Shown here piece by piece: positions 1 to 11,764 of a DNA stretch of 64,000 nucleotides. Below the pieces are notes generated by a model, which searched no databases, was not told the DNA's origin, and saw only the letters and a program-made list of their open reading frames with translations. Origin of the DNA: Kingdonia uniflora (Eukaryota > Streptophyta > Magnoliopsida > Ranunculales > Circaeasteraceae); the NCBI GenBank assembly GCA_014058105.1, contig JACGCM010001129.1, positions 3,669,001 to 3,733,000 on the forward strand. The letters are read 5' to 3'. The stretch's first letter is position 1; every line of letters starts with the position of its first letter. A program made the position numbers and the translations under genes.

Positions 1-2136
1 CATACAAACTACGAGTTATAAGGATAAGAGATTCACAAGGTATTTTTGGTGTTTTGGTCCTCCCAAAAAAACTAATAAACTATTGAGACCCGTTGTTGTG
101 ATTGACAAAACTTTTTTGTAAGGGAGATATCGTGGGACTCTACTAACAACCATCGCCATTGACCCAAGCAATCATATTTTCCCACTTACAATCTCGATAT
201 CAGACTCCGAGACCACCAAAAGTTGGACATACTTCCTAAAGATGTTTGGGTCTAATTTCCACGGTTATGATACTCGATTCCTCGTCATCTCTGACAGGAA
301 TGCTAGAATTATTAATGTTGTTCCCAAAGTGTTTTCATTTGTAATCCATACATTTTGTGCATTTTACATATCGAACAACATAAAAACTACCCTCAAAAGT
401 ACTAGGATCACATTTAGCATGGCAGCAGTGGCCCTAACCACCATTGATTTTGATAAACACATGAATGTTATCCGAAATACGGATCTAGTGGGTCTCCAAT
501 ACATACTAGGTATTCCCAAGGAAACATGGTCTAATATATACATTCCAATGAGTAGGTACGTTATCATTCTCTATTGATCAACTTCTCATTTATTATTTTA
601 GGAATAGTCATTATTACTCCATTTGCATACTTATTTGTCATTTTCTTGCCATTATTTATCATCAGTTCTTTATTATTCCTTTTGTAATCGTATGGTCCCA
701 TTTGTCATTAAGTTTTATGCATTTGACATTTTATTTTAATTGTTTGTCATTTTTTTAGATATGGAGTGGCTTTCACTAATCATGTCAAGAGTTGGAATAA
801 CATTATTTTGAAAGTGAGATCTTCATATCCTAAGTATTTATTGAGGAGTTGCGTAGAATTCGTTCAGAAATGTCCTACACGTTTAGAGAGTAAGCTGAGA
901 AGAGTCAAGTTCGTTTAACCCCATGGGCTACGGATTACTGTGATAGCAAAAAGTTTGTGGCAAATTTACTAACTTGCAGAGTTCGTACAACACATCACCA
1001 TTCTTAGATATGACTAGTTATGGCATAACCAATTCTGTAAATATTGAAGATGGTACTTGTTCTTGTCGTTGGTGGAAAATGATGGGTATACCTTGTGAGC
1101 ACGGAGTACGCGCTCTCGGCCTTGCTAATGTTGATCCAACTACACGTGTCTCTGAGTGTAGGGACCTATACCTCGATCTTACCTAAAATCGAGTTGTCGC
1201 CAGTTTAAATTACTTCTATCTCAAACTCACACATTTTTAACATATCTTCTCTAGTAAATATTTCAAACCTACTCTACGAACTGGTGAAGAACGTGGGTCA
1301 AACTTTTAACTGAAAAACCTTATCTAGTCAAAGACACATATCTCTCACGAATTCGCAAGTTACTCAGTCAACCGCCACTAACCACATTATTCAGAAAACG
1401 TGCTCCAGCACAATGAAGAGCTGCGGAGAAGACCTATATATAAAAAAGTTCTAGAAGAGACAAGGACTAGAAAAAACTTACACAAAAGATCATCAAGAAA
1501 CTACTTGTTCTAGATTTTCATAAACATTCAAACTTCCTAGTTACAAGGTTCAAGCATTTTTATATATGAAGATCACTTGAACAAAAATATCTGCCTCAAG
1601 CAATAAAGATACTTTTACAAAAATTGTCCACTCGAGGTTGTGATTTTTTTACCTATTCAGAGGTTTTCTATGCTAAAATTACCTGTGTCATTCTTGTTTT
1701 CTATTAGAATATTGTTACAGGTTCATTGGTGTAATAGCAAATTCCAAGCCATTTCGAGCTTACGAAATTTGGCCATTACACTGAGTACTTCACAAATGAT
1801 ACATACAAGGCTACTTATAAACCCGATATGGATTCCTATCAGAGGAATTGAGCAGTGGAAAAGCTTAAAACTGATCCACGTGTTCGTACTCCTATTCCAA
1901 CACTTTAAGCCGGTCGTCGTCGTACGTAAAGGAAAAGAAGGCAAAAAATGTCTAGTCTTGTCACCAAACTAAGATTTTGCAGTAGGTGCCAAAAAAATGG
2001 ACACAATCATCGTTCTTGTAAGCTTCTGCCAATCCCATCTAACGACAATACACGCCTGATAATGAAACCATCTTTTACAATAAGCACTGAGCTACCTGTC
2101 ATCCCAAATGAAGATATTACAATTAGTTTACACTGA
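1..2136 (+). pseudogene. MULE (MuDR-type) transposase remnant, 5' end outside window
   Basis: Fragments in several frames give the second half of a Mutator-like transposase in the correct order. Around 90-240 is the first catalytic segment (VVVIDKTFL, a stop where Lys is expected, then GTLLTTIAID and a SETTKSW stretch). From 242 follows the ISDRNARIINVV segment with the second catalytic Asp. Around 840-1010 lies an EELRRIRSEMSYTF helix block. Around 1045-1125 is a SWIM zinc finger (CSC...CEHGVRAL). Around 1730-1920 is a proline/arginine-rich tail, and around 1977-2020 a CX2CX4HX4C zinc knuckle (CSRCQKNGHNHRSC). Stops and frameshifts separate the blocks, so it cannot encode a transposase. The 578-760 gap is AT-rich, intron-like and carries the TTTGTCATT motif found across the next 30 kb. 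Family assignment is secure; exact subfamily is not. Confidence 0.85.
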
Positions 2137-2711
2137 TAATTTTGGGTACTCTATGTATCATTTGTTTGTATGATCTTTATCGTCAGTGTTGTTAAAATCA
2201 TTATTTGTCTAAATATAACTGTCATTTGTTTAAAAAGAATTTCTCATTTGTTTGTTTCTTTGATATCATTGTTTACTTCTGAACTGTTATTTGTGCAAGA
2301 AGAATTTCTAATTTGTTTGTTTCCATGATATCATTGTTTCCATCTGAACTGTCATTTATTCTCAAATAATTTTGTATTTGTTGGGTTCTATTATATCATT
2401 GTTTGCTTCCGAACTATCATTTATACGCCAAGAATTTCTTATTTGTCTGTTGAATTATTATCATAAGTTTTGTTAAGTTCATCTGTAAACTTGTCCCCCC
2501 TTATATCATTATTTTCTTACATAACTGTAATTATTTTGTTTGCCACATATCAAACAGAAACTACTATTTAACATCAAAAAGTAAACGAAATAACACAAAT
2601 AAAAACAAAACAGATGTTGATTCATACAAAGGGAAAGTACTAGTTACCACAAAAAACTAACAAACTAAATACCAAAAAGCCCAGAACAAATGGTCACAAC
2701 TCTTGATCACA
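2137..2711. other. AT-rich spacer with repeated TTTGTCATT-like motif
   Basis: No gene is seen. The stretch is a loose series of 50-60 bp imperfect repeats built around ATTTGTTTG, ATATCATTGTTT and AACTGTCATTTGT. It is the TTTGTCATT-orientation arm of the motif that recurs to about 31.6 kb. Confidence 0.6.
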
Positions 2712-3109
2712 TTATGAGCATTCCAGATCGTGCTCTAAAGTCTGGATCTTCTGCTTGAGACAGCTAATCTTAGAAGCCGACTTCTCCCATAGTTTCTTGT
2801 GCTCATCCCGGTCTAATTTTATGGCGTAGAGCTGATCTTCTAAGAAGTATATATGGAACTTTAACTCTTTAAAATACTGATCTCTATTGGCTATAACTTG
2901 ATACAACTCATCCCAGATTATATTGAACGCTCCTAATTTCTTCCTGAAGTCTTCGTAATGTTCTTTCAGTATTTGTATCTTTTTACCATAGACATCTTCT
3001 TTAATTTGTAGAGACGTTGGTCACGCTGATCTTCTTGCATCTCTACCGACTCAAACCAATCGTATGGAGTGTTCGAAGAGACATGGCTAACTCGAATGGA
3101 GTGTGACAT
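2712..3109 (-). pseudogene. Small coiled-coil protein gene, copy A (frameshifted)
   Basis: Reading on - from the ATG at 3109, the product begins MSHSIRVSHVSSNTPYDWFE and continues with an acidic QEDQRDQRL segment. After a frameshift near 3000 it runs as an uninterrupted 64-residue Lys/Glu/Leu-rich stretch ending in TAA at 2712 (FHIYFLEDQLYAIKLDRDEH and a LKQKIQTLEHDL tail). Heptad-like Leu/Ile spacing suggests a coiled coil. I do not recognise the family. A second copy in the same orientation lies 1 kb further on, so this was a duplicated gene inside the MULE-rich region. With the frameshift repaired the product would be about 130 residues. Confidence 0.5.
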
Positions 3110-3713
3110 TTTTCTTGAGAAGTTGAAAAAAGTTTAGGCTTAGGGTTTGAATAGTTGAAGAGTTGAGAATAGTTAATTTGTGATTAGGGTATTTATAAGG
3201 GGAATTGAATGTATTGGGAAGGGACGCGTGTCAGGGATTATATGAAGTTTAGGGCAAAATGTATTATTACTTCGGCGCCGTCATTTCTTGTTATACACGT
3301 AAGTAATAATCAATGAGTATTTAAACTGAGTTGTCTAATCAAGTATCATTACTTGTCCCATCGACTTGTCATATGTTCAAGAGAACTTCGTATTTGTTTG
3401 TATGCTATATATCATTTGTTTTTGTCCTGAACTATCATTGTGTAACGATCATTTATCATTTGTCTGTTGAAATATTATCACCAATTTTATTAAGTTCAAC
3501 ATTTTTATATCATTGTTCAAGGAGTCTTTATCATTTGTTTGGTTCCCTTATATCATTTTTATGGAACTTTTTAGTAGTTTATTTCCCTCATATCAGATGG
3601 AAATCACAATTTGAAAGTAAAAAAGTGAAATAAAACAAAACAAAACAAATGTTCATATAAGAGAAACAATAACAAAAAAAAACAAAAACCTAAAAAAAAG
3701 ATAATACAAATAT
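3110..3713. other. Spacer between the two coiled-coil copies
   Basis: No gene is seen. The left part (3110-3360) is the upstream region of copy A and resembles the region upstream of copy B, including a GTTGTCTAATCAAGTA stretch. The rest is AT-rich with TTTGTCATT-type motifs. Confidence 0.5.
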
Positions 3714-4148
3714 TCACAACTCCTCACTTAAGGAATTCTGATCATGTTCCATAACCATGATCTTCTGCTCAAGACAACGAATTTTACAGGTCAACTCCGC
3801 CCATAGTTTCTTGTGCTCATCCCGGTCCAACTTTAGAGCACAAAGCTGATCTTCCAAGAAGTGGATATGGAACTTAAACTCTTTATAACGCTATCTTTTC
3901 TTTGTTATAATTTTATCTAGTTCGTTGTCCATTTCATCGAGCTCTCCTAATTTCTCCTTGAACTCTTTGTAATGCTCTTTCAGCAGTTGCGCCTTCTCAT
4001 CGGAGATATCCTTTTTCATTAGGAAAATTCTATTCAACGTGAAGAGACGTTCGTCACCCTGATCTTCCTCATGCCCTATCGCCTCAAACCAATCTTGAGG
4101 GGTGTTGGAAGAGGCACGGCTAAATCGAGTGGAGTGGGAGTGCGATAT
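3714..4148 (-). pseudogene. Small coiled-coil protein gene, copy B (start codon lost)
   Basis: Paralogue of the gene at 2712-3109. The position of the ATG in copy A is ATA here (4146-4148), so the normal start is lost. The frame then reads ISHSHSTRFSRASSNTPQDW, an acidic EEDQGDERL block and a long Lys/Glu-rich helix. A premature TAG lies near 3898, after ITKKR. The end is conserved with copy A (FHIHFLEDQLCALKLDRDEH, then LEQKIMVMEHDQN) and closes with TGA at 3714. Copy B has no frameshift where copy A has one, so the two decayed separately. Function is unknown; a coiled-coil accessory protein of a MULE is one possibility, by inference only. Confidence 0.5.
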
Positions 4149-6117
4149 TTCTTGAGAAGTTGAAAAGAGTTGAGGGTTTGATTGAATAGTTGAGACTTGA
4201 AAATATATAGCTGAAAAGAGTTTAGGGTTTTATATACTAAGGAGAATTGCATTAAGACTTTGAATCACGCGTGACAGGGTTTAAAGCTTAATGTTTAGAG
4301 TGGCGGGAAGTACGTGAATGTTTTGGATAAATAGCTTGTTCTAAACGTAATCAAAGTTGACTTTAAGCTATGTTGTCTAATCAAGTAATAAAGATCGACT
4401 TGTCACATCGACTATATAAGAAAGAACCTCTTAGAATTTAAACAACTTTTTTGTCATTTGTTCTTAGAAAGGGAATCATTTTTGTGCAGCTAATTGTCAT
4501 CGTAAAGTCAATTTCATCCTCTCATAAGTATTTGCCATTTTCTTTTAAATACATTGTCATTTTACTGGTGCGATTTATCAAACATTGCATACTTCCCAAT
4601 AGTGCAGGTAAAGTGACTTACGGCCTGCCAACCCAACCCAACCCTATATCTTGCGGGTTTGGGTTTGGCTTGAAGGGGTTGCCCATTTAATAAATAGATC
4701 GGGTTAGGTTTTAGCCCAAGTAGTTCGGGTCGACCCGTGACTTGTTAAGTAACAATAATTTGGCTTAATTGTAATTTTATATATTAAAGCTACCATTTAA
4801 GTCTTTAACCTTTAGGATAACAGGTAACAACAAGTTTTTTAAGTTTCAAAGTTCAAACAACGCCTCCTCACTTCCTCACTTGGTTTGGTCCACAGTCCTC
4901 ACCTTAGCCTCCACTCCCCCACATCTTCACTCTTGCCACCACGGTACTTCCCACAGTCATCTTTCGCCTAAAATCTAACACAGAGTTCTTAAATTGCCTT
5001 CTGTCGCTATCTTAATAAACTCTCTCTCATCTAACCCCCCAAAGTAAGAAGTTCCATATCCATGAGGCAACTCCTTACCCTAAATATCGACGGTTGAGGG
5101 GGCAAGTTGTTAAAATGAAGTGGTAGATTATACAAAACACTCGACAAATAATCGGTCACCACAGAAGGGATTTCCCTGAATATATCCAACAAAGTATAGA
5201 AATTATTCCCCGGTTTCTTATTCAGATTCGTAAAAGATATTGATAAATTGGGGAGCATCAAAGAAATATAACATCTTTGTAGGTATAATAACTTGAGAAG
5301 GTCTGGCGTTGGTGTAGGATTTAGAATAAAGAACTGTGGGTCGTGGTGGTGATAATATTATTGGGGTTGTTGCTTAGAATACATATCTTGAATCTCTTGT
5401 ACTCAACTGCTTTTATGCTCTTGGAAATATTGATTTATCGCATCGACTGTATAACAAAGAAAATCTAGGAATTAAAATGGCTAATTTGTCATTTGTTTTT
5501 ACAAAAAATATAATTTTAGTGTAGTTATTTGTCACCGTAAATTTAATGTCATCCTCCCATTTGTATTTGTCATTTCTTTATAAATACATTGTCATTTTAC
5601 TGTTGTGAATTATCAAGCATTACATACATACTTCCCTACAAATGTTGATGTTTTGGATAGATAGTTTGTTTTAAATGTAATCAAAGTTGACTTTAAGCCA
5701 AGTTGTCAAAATTATGTAATAAAGATAAGATTGACTTGTCACATCGACTATAAATAAAATAATCTATTAGATTTAAAGCAGAACATTTGACATTTGTTGT
5801 GAACAACGGTATCATCAAAATGAAAGTTAATTATTACCATAAAGATATCATACAGTGATAAAGTGGTTCTCATTTCTTTATAAATAGCTTGTTATTTTCA
5901 TGCTTTGAATTATCACCATTAAAGAGAGTTAACTACATAACATGCACACTTGCTTCCAGTTCTTTCCAGTTCGGAAGCATTACATACTTCCATACCAATG
6001 ATGCATTCTTTTGTTTATTGGTGCGGTGAAAATTATGATCTTCATCTTTCACGCACAAACCTCAACCCTAACCGCTGATTCTATTAATGCGCTCGCAAAA
6101 TTGGTAGGTGTGGTTTA
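4149..6117. other. Gene-free repeat-derived DNA
   Basis: No convincing gene. 4320-4430 and 5640-5770 are similar to each other (TTTTGGATA, then AATCAAAGTTGACTTTAAGC, then CTTGTCACATCGACTAT). They match the upstream region of copies A and B, so this is a third, geneless copy of the unit. 4610-4740 is rich in GGGTT/AACCC words common in plant dispersed repeats. TTTGTCATT motifs continue to about 5920. Confidence 0.5.
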
Positions 6118-6210
6118 TGGACGTGGGTAGATGAGGTGAAAAAGTATGATTGTGGTCTTATTTGTAGAGTCTCTAAGCCACCCGGTAAAAGATTCTACCA
6201 TTGCCCATAA
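6118..6210 (+). other. Possible GRF-type zinc-finger remnant
   Basis: A 30-codon frame ending in TAA reads WTWVDEVKKYDCGLICRVSK, then PPGKRFYHCP. The order C-G, then a hydroxyl residue, then G-R/K-F-Y-x-C-P resembles the core of GRF zinc fingers, which are common in plant transposon proteins. It is short, lacks the final Cys and downstream aromatic residues, and has no supporting gene structure. Low confidence. Confidence 0.25.
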
Positions 6211-6539
6211 TACCATTGCTAGTTCGAAACTTAGTTTTAAGAATCCTCTATGCCCGATGATTCTAAAGGCCACAATCATCAGCGGCGGAAGAAATCACAA
6301 ATTCTGGTCAAGGGAGCAGTCAAATCATGGACACTATTGCAAATAAAACTTACACTCAACTAAGGTTCTCCGAGGTCATAATAGAGATGTTGCAAGATTT
6401 TTTGTCTAAGTTAAAATTTCTGGATCTTAACAAGTAGAGAAATATGTAGGAGTGGAGTGTAATACAGAATTCTTTATCTTTAGTGACTCTAATTTCTAGC
6501 TTTAGAATGTTAAACTCTTAAGGAACAAATATTTAAAGT

Positions 6540-6910
6540 TATAATACAAATGATAAATAATGATAATCGAACTACAAATTCCATTGAACAGTAACATCAC
6601 AGAAGATAGGCAAATCTATGGTTCAAGATTGAACAACCTCTCCTCTAGCGATTAAACTATGTTAAAAATGCGCTCAAGATTCGAATCTATGGCTATAAGA
6701 CTAACTGCCATCCTATTGCCAATGTCTTCGACAGCTGATTGAAGCTTAGTAAAGAAATCTAATGATAAATGCTGAATGGGAAATAATAAATGATAAATGA
6801 TATATAGTAAATGACAACGTTTTAATAATACCATGACATAAAATTGTAAATGATAAGCACGCTAAAACAAATGACAGACGGCTGATTGGTGGATGACATA
6901 TATTTCATTA
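6540..6910. repeat. Dispersed AAATGA(C/T)A motif cluster
   Basis: From here to about 31.6 kb the motif appears as AAATGACAAAT/AAATGATAAAT, opposite to the TTTGTCATT orientation of 600-5900. No gene is visible. Confidence 0.5.
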
Positions 6911-7523
6911 AATGACTAATACATTCAATAACACAAACACTACATTCAACACCTGAGGATCATTTTCAATGTTCCTTCATTTCCAATGGGTTTGGTCAAG
7001 ATTGTTGTGTTTGAATTCATTCTGATATTGGGAATTTGGAACTCAGCATGAAATACTGTTGTGGTTTGTAGTGGTATGGTATTAATATTGTTGTGGTTTA
7101 TTCGGCAAGTACTTCCTTTATTTTAATCTTTTACAACTATTTCCTCTGTGAAGAAGATGACGACCACCAGACGCCAAGCGTATGAGGCTAGAGTTCTTGC
7201 CAAGATACAAGAGTTGTAGCTTTGATACTTTGGGACCCAATCCCTTGAACTTCTTACTCTCATTCGAGTGCGTCTTACCTTCCATGAGATAACGTATGAA
7301 GAGGTGGAAGAGGCGGATAACGATTATTATCAAATGTTCCGCTTTCACTATACAGTAACGTCGGAGCAGAGGCGGAGGGACGGTCTGTGTCTTCTGGCAA
7401 ATGATGTTGTTACAGTGGTAGATGAAGCGGCTGGTGTACGTCCGATAATGTCTTGCCGGTACCTTGAGTATAATAAAAGGAAAAGACGGTGGTGGTGGTA
7501 GTGGGGGTTACAAAGGAGGAGAC

Positions 7524-7579
7524 GGTGGTGGTGGTGGTGGTGGTGGTGGTAGGGGAGACCGACCACCACCACCACCACC
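7524..7579. repeat. (GGT)9 - 11-bp loop - (ACC)6 inverted repeat
   Basis: Nine GGT triplets (7524-7550) are followed by an 11-bp spacer and six ACC triplets (7562-7579). This is a perfect 18-bp stem hairpin, and the G-rich arm could also form a quadruplex. It lies at the end of a low-complexity stretch (7100-7520) in which I recognise no gene. Confidence 0.8.
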
Positions 7580-7738
7580 TCTGAGTGCGTAAATTGATAT
7601 AAATTAATATAATATAAATTGTAATCTGTAACAATATTCAAGCTAATGAAATTTTCTTTTTTTTTTGCCAAATGAGTATTGCAATTTCGAACTAAAGAAA
7701 TATAATCTTAGCATGCTGAAGATGAAGATGATGACAAA

Positions 7739-7836
7739 TCATAGATAACAAATGATAAATAGAGCATAACAAGTGGCAAATCTCATATAACAAATGGTAA
7801 ATCATATATAACAAATGACAAATCAGAGATAAAAGA
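7739..7836. repeat. 21-bp tandem repeat, left part
   Basis: Four to five imperfect copies of a 21-bp unit (ATAACAAATGACAAATCATAT type). The same array resumes at 11,765 immediately after the LINE poly(A), so the LINE appears to have split it. Confidence 0.7.
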
Positions 7837-7854
7837 TGAGTTTTAATAATCAAT

Positions 7855-8306
7855 GGAGTTCCTTTGTTACCATCGTCTATGCCAAATGTGACATAATCGA
7901 AAGAAGAACACTATAGGAGAATATTACTACAATCTCTTTGAAAATGAGTTCTCCATGATGTACTATAGGTGATTTCAATATTGTGAGACACCACTCAGAA
8001 AGGCTTGGGGGGAGAAGATCCACACATAGATCATTGGTAGAATTCGAGGAAATGATTCAGTCAGCTAGTCTAATGGAGGCTTCGTTCACTGGATTCATCT
8101 ACACATGGTGCAATAATCATCACAACAACTCCAGACAATGGGCACGGTTGGATAGAACGTTGGTGAACCCCAGGTTCATGGCATCCTTTCCCATTCTCAA
8201 AATCTCCCATTTGGAAAGAGTTTGTTCTGATCACTCTCTACTACTTCTTTCATTCACCAACAATCTGTATCAAGATCCCCGACCATTTCAGTTCTTGAAA
8301 ATGTGA
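7855..8306 (+). pseudogene. LINE endonuclease domain, C-terminal part
   Basis: Reads VYAKC...RRTL, then a stop, then MSSP-stop-CTIGDFNIVRHH, which is the GDFN motif of apurinic-type endonucleases. Next come TWCNNHHNNSRQWARLDRTL and finally the catalytic SDHSLLLL motif. The stops at 7954-7956 and 8304-8306 are TGA at positions where LINE endonucleases carry Trp (SPW..., MW.SH). No full endonuclease is encoded. Confidence 0.8.
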
Positions 8307-10691
8307 GCATCTCATGCTAGCTTCCCTACCTTGGTACAAGATAATTGGCCTAGTGGTGTCTTCGGCAATTGTATATCTACTTTTGGCTATAAGCTTAAGA
8401 AGATTAAATATGCAATCAGGGAATGGAATACAAATGTATTTGGCAACGTAACTCAGAATATCCATAAGCTACGGGATAGACTACTGCATCTGGATCACTT
8501 ACTGCAGGATGGTTGGGATGAAAAGGCTAGTATCGAGCTGGGCACAGTACAGAGAGAACATGCGGCCATGCTACACAATGAGGAGGTGTTTTGGAGGGAG
8601 CAGTCCAGAGTGAAGTGGGTTGCGGCAGGTGATGCCAATATAAATTTTTTTCATACTATAACACAAGTCAATATAAAAAGAACTTTTATGACCGACTTTA
8701 CTCTCCCTGGTGGAACTGAGACAGCTGAGGTAGATGCAATTCACGATGTCGCGGTGAGATATTTTCGAGATGTGCTACAGACCACAACTGCTACTAAAGA
8801 TGTAGAATTACTTGAGTGTATTCCTAATGTCATCGCTGGAAACGAAGATGTCAGTCTAACATGCATCTCAACTTTGGAAGAATTACAAGCCAGTGTGTTC
8901 CAAATCCCCAGTGATAGTGCTCCGGGCAGCGATGGTTTCACATCGATCATCTTTACTTCATGTTGGGACATCATCAAGGATGATCTACATGGCGTTGCCA
9001 AGGAATTCTTCAATGGTGCCCCACTCTCAAGGTGCTATACTTCTTCGTTCCTCTTACTTATACCAAAAGTGGATACCCCAACATCGTTGGGTAACTACAA
9101 ACCAATTAGTATGTGCTCCGTAGTTTACAAAAAAATTTCTTCAATTATTACTACCAGGTTAAGCAAACTTCTTCACAAATTAATCTCCGAGAATCAGGGA
9201 GCTTACATTAAGGGCAAGGACATTAGTGAGACCATTACATTAGCTCAGGAAATAGTTGGGGATTTACACAGAAAGGTTAGAGGCACTAATGTTATGATCA
9301 AGATTGACATGGCAAAGGCTTATGATAGACTAGGTTGGAGGTTCTTACGTCGGGTTTTGCACAAATTTGGTTTCTCAAGCAGATGTATTTCACTCATAGC
9401 ACAATATATTGAAATATCATGGCTCCCGGTGGTTCTACAGGGGGTCTTCAAGGGCTACTTCAATTCGTCACGCGGCTTGCAACAAGGAGATCCTCTTTCT
9501 CCATTGCTCTTTATTATTGTAGAAGAAGTACTATCCAGAGGGATATCCAAATGCTTTTTGGAGGGCAAGATTGGGTTATTCCATACATCTAGAGGTTGTA
9601 CTTCTACCACTCATCTCTTATATGCTTATGATTTCCTCATTTTCTTAAACGGAAGTCAGCGATCCATCTCCGGGTTAATACATTTCCTAGCAAGATATGA
9701 AAACTTCTCCGGCCAATTAATCAACAAAGCTAAAAGCGGCTTATATGTCCACCACAATGTATCTGCATTAAGAAAACATATCATACATAATGCTTGTGCG
9801 TTCCAACATCGCTCTTTTCCAATGACCTATCTGGGAGCTCCTATAAGTTACAGTCGGGTACTGCTTACTCATTTTGATTCATTGCCAACCAAAATTCAAT
9901 GGTGAATCGAAGGGTGGCAAGGAAAGTTCTTATCACAGGGAGGTAAATTAGTGATGATCAACCATGTTCTGAACTCAATGCCCATACATTTCCTCTCATG
10001 TATTACGGTACCTCATGGTGTTATAACCAAGATCGAAACAATGTTTTCAAACTTCTTTTGGGGCAGTTTTCACGGGCAAAATAAGCGACATTGGGTTGCA
10101 TGGGATGCACTTTGTCTTCCAAAGAATGAGGGAGGACTTGGAATACAACGACTCGAATATATCAAGTATAGTCTCCTCCTTAAAAAGTGTTAGAATTTTT
10201 TGTATAACAGCTCTACATAGGCATCTTTTTACAAGAACAAATATACCATCGAAGGTGAAAGCAACAGATTGCATTTTGGGGATTCAGTTCTTTGGAAACA
10301 GATGAAAGGCCACCTTCAGACAGTAGAATCCAACACTACTTGGTACCTCGGCAAAGGAAACAAGAAATTTTGGTTTGACGAGTGGACCGGGGAAGGCAGT
10401 TTATCAGATATTCGGAACATCGAATGCACGCAACAGTTTATGGTGAAAGACATTCTTATGACAGATGGTACCTGGAAATGGGAGCTTTTGGAGCTTGAGA
10501 TCCCACCACATTGGAAGCATACCTTATACCATAAGTTCTTTCTGAATGATGATGAAGATAAACCACTTTGGGGTCTGTCGGACAAAGGAAACTTCACCGT
10601 TAAATCTGCCTGGAATTTTTGGCGCAGCACAGAGGTTAATCATGGACATATGAAATGGATATGGCACAACTCTATACCGGAAAAAGTATAA
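8307..10691 (+). pseudogene. LINE reverse transcriptase and downstream linker
   Basis: A 524-codon open stretch (8331-9905) holds the RT domain: SAPGSDGFTSIIF, LIPKV..P.S.GNYKPISMC, the IKIDMAKAYDRLGWRFL block with the first catalytic Asp, and GLQQGDPLSPLLF. The two-Asp motif reads LLYAYDFLIF instead of the usual [YF]-A-D-D, so the first Asp is Tyr and the enzyme would be dead. TGA at 9903-9905 replaces a Trp or equivalent codon, and the same frame continues past it (IEGWQGKFLSQGGKLVMINH). 10,269-10,691 holds the WYLGKGNKKFWFDEW linker and the FTVKSAW...IWHNSIPEKV zf-RVT-like start. Confidence 0.85.
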
Positions 10692-11685
10692 GTCTTAAGT
10701 TGGAAACCTTGGAAGGAAGTTATACCTGTGGACACTCTCATACAACGACGAATCCCTCTTGTTTCTCGGTGTTACTATTGCTTGGTTGGCGAAACTAAAA
10801 CATTAAACCATCTACTTGTTCAGGGAACTGTTGTTGCTGCAGTTTAGGCTTTCTTTGGCAATGCTTGCAGTATACGACATGGGGTAAATGATAGTTGGTG
10901 GACTCGACAGGGTCTTTGGTTTCAGGCAGCTAGTTTCGGTAATCAAATGGGTATCGTAATAGGAGTATTACCTGCCTATATAATCTGGGAAATTATGGAA
11001 AGCTCGATGTACTTATAGGTTTGAGGAAAAGCTTTTCTCTCCCTTGGTTATCATCAACAAAGCTCTAAAAGCGAGCATGCCCAAACTCAAAATAACGCAA
11101 AACAGCAACTTCAAAGACCTCATCTCACTACAAGTTTTGCAACTGGTTAAACAATCCGTGTGTACCAAAAGACATGTGCTTGTACGATGGACATTCCCAC
11201 TTCTCGGTCATTTCAAGCTCAATAGTGATGGTTCAGCACTTCCTTCTGGAATGAGTGGAGCTGGAGGAGTAATTATAAACAATCTGGGTAAACTTCAACT
11301 TGGGTACACCATTACACTTGGTCATGATACTAATACAGTTGCAAAAATGTTCGCTCTCTTTCATGGTTTAATGCATTACAAACAACAGGGCTGACTTCCA
11401 CTAATTGTTGAAGTAGATGTTAAACTTCTGGTAAACTGGTACAGATGTCAGTATATTTGTCCCGCAAAGTACAGTGCGACTTTGAAGCTTATTACTCAGC
11501 TAGGAAGGGAGCTACAAATTACCATAATACATACTTACAGGAAAGGCAATGGTACAGCTGACAGCCTCTCTAAACTAGGCAGCTCACAACACTCACAACT
11601 TTTCTGGAATGCATCCACTCTTCCTAGACAGATACGTGCAACATACTTCATGGATAAACTAGGAATGGCCACAATTAGGCAATAA
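10692..11685 (+). pseudogene. LINE zf-RVT tail and RNase H domain
   Basis: 10,700-10,850 continues the zinc-binding region (LIQRRIPLVSRCYYC...NHLL). 11,171-11,394 is the first half of RNase H (FKLNSDGSALPSGMSGAGGV, with the Asp of the NSDGS motif) and stops with TGA at 11,392. 11,482-11,685 is the second half, with HTYRKGNGTADSLSKLG carrying the last conserved Asp. The conserved Glu in the middle helix is not present (VAKMFALFHGL), so it would be inactive even without the stops. Confidence 0.8.
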
Positions 11686-11764
11686 AATAGTGGTCAGGCT
11701 TTATGTCCTCCACATGTCTTATTGCTTTTCTCAATAAATAAAAATACATTCGTTTAAAAAAAAA

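Larger units (their letters stand above)
7846..11764 (+). mobile_element. 5'-truncated LINE (L1-type) retrotransposon, degenerate
   Basis: The order is AP-endonuclease C-terminal part, reverse transcriptase, zf-RVT-like region, RNase H, then a short AATAAATAAAA tail and an A-rich end at about 11,756-11,764. That is the plant L1 layout. The N-terminal half of the endonuclease and any ORF1 are absent, consistent with 5' truncation during target-primed reverse transcription. Both flanks lie in the same 21-bp tandem array. A target duplication is plausible (AGATAAAAGATGAG before, AGATAACAAATGAG after) but cannot be separated from the array itself. Several Trp codons are now TGA. Confidence 0.88.

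Noticed and set aside
7348..7671. His- and Thr-rich - strand frames
   Set aside because: Translations of the GGT/ACC repeat; low-complexity shadows.
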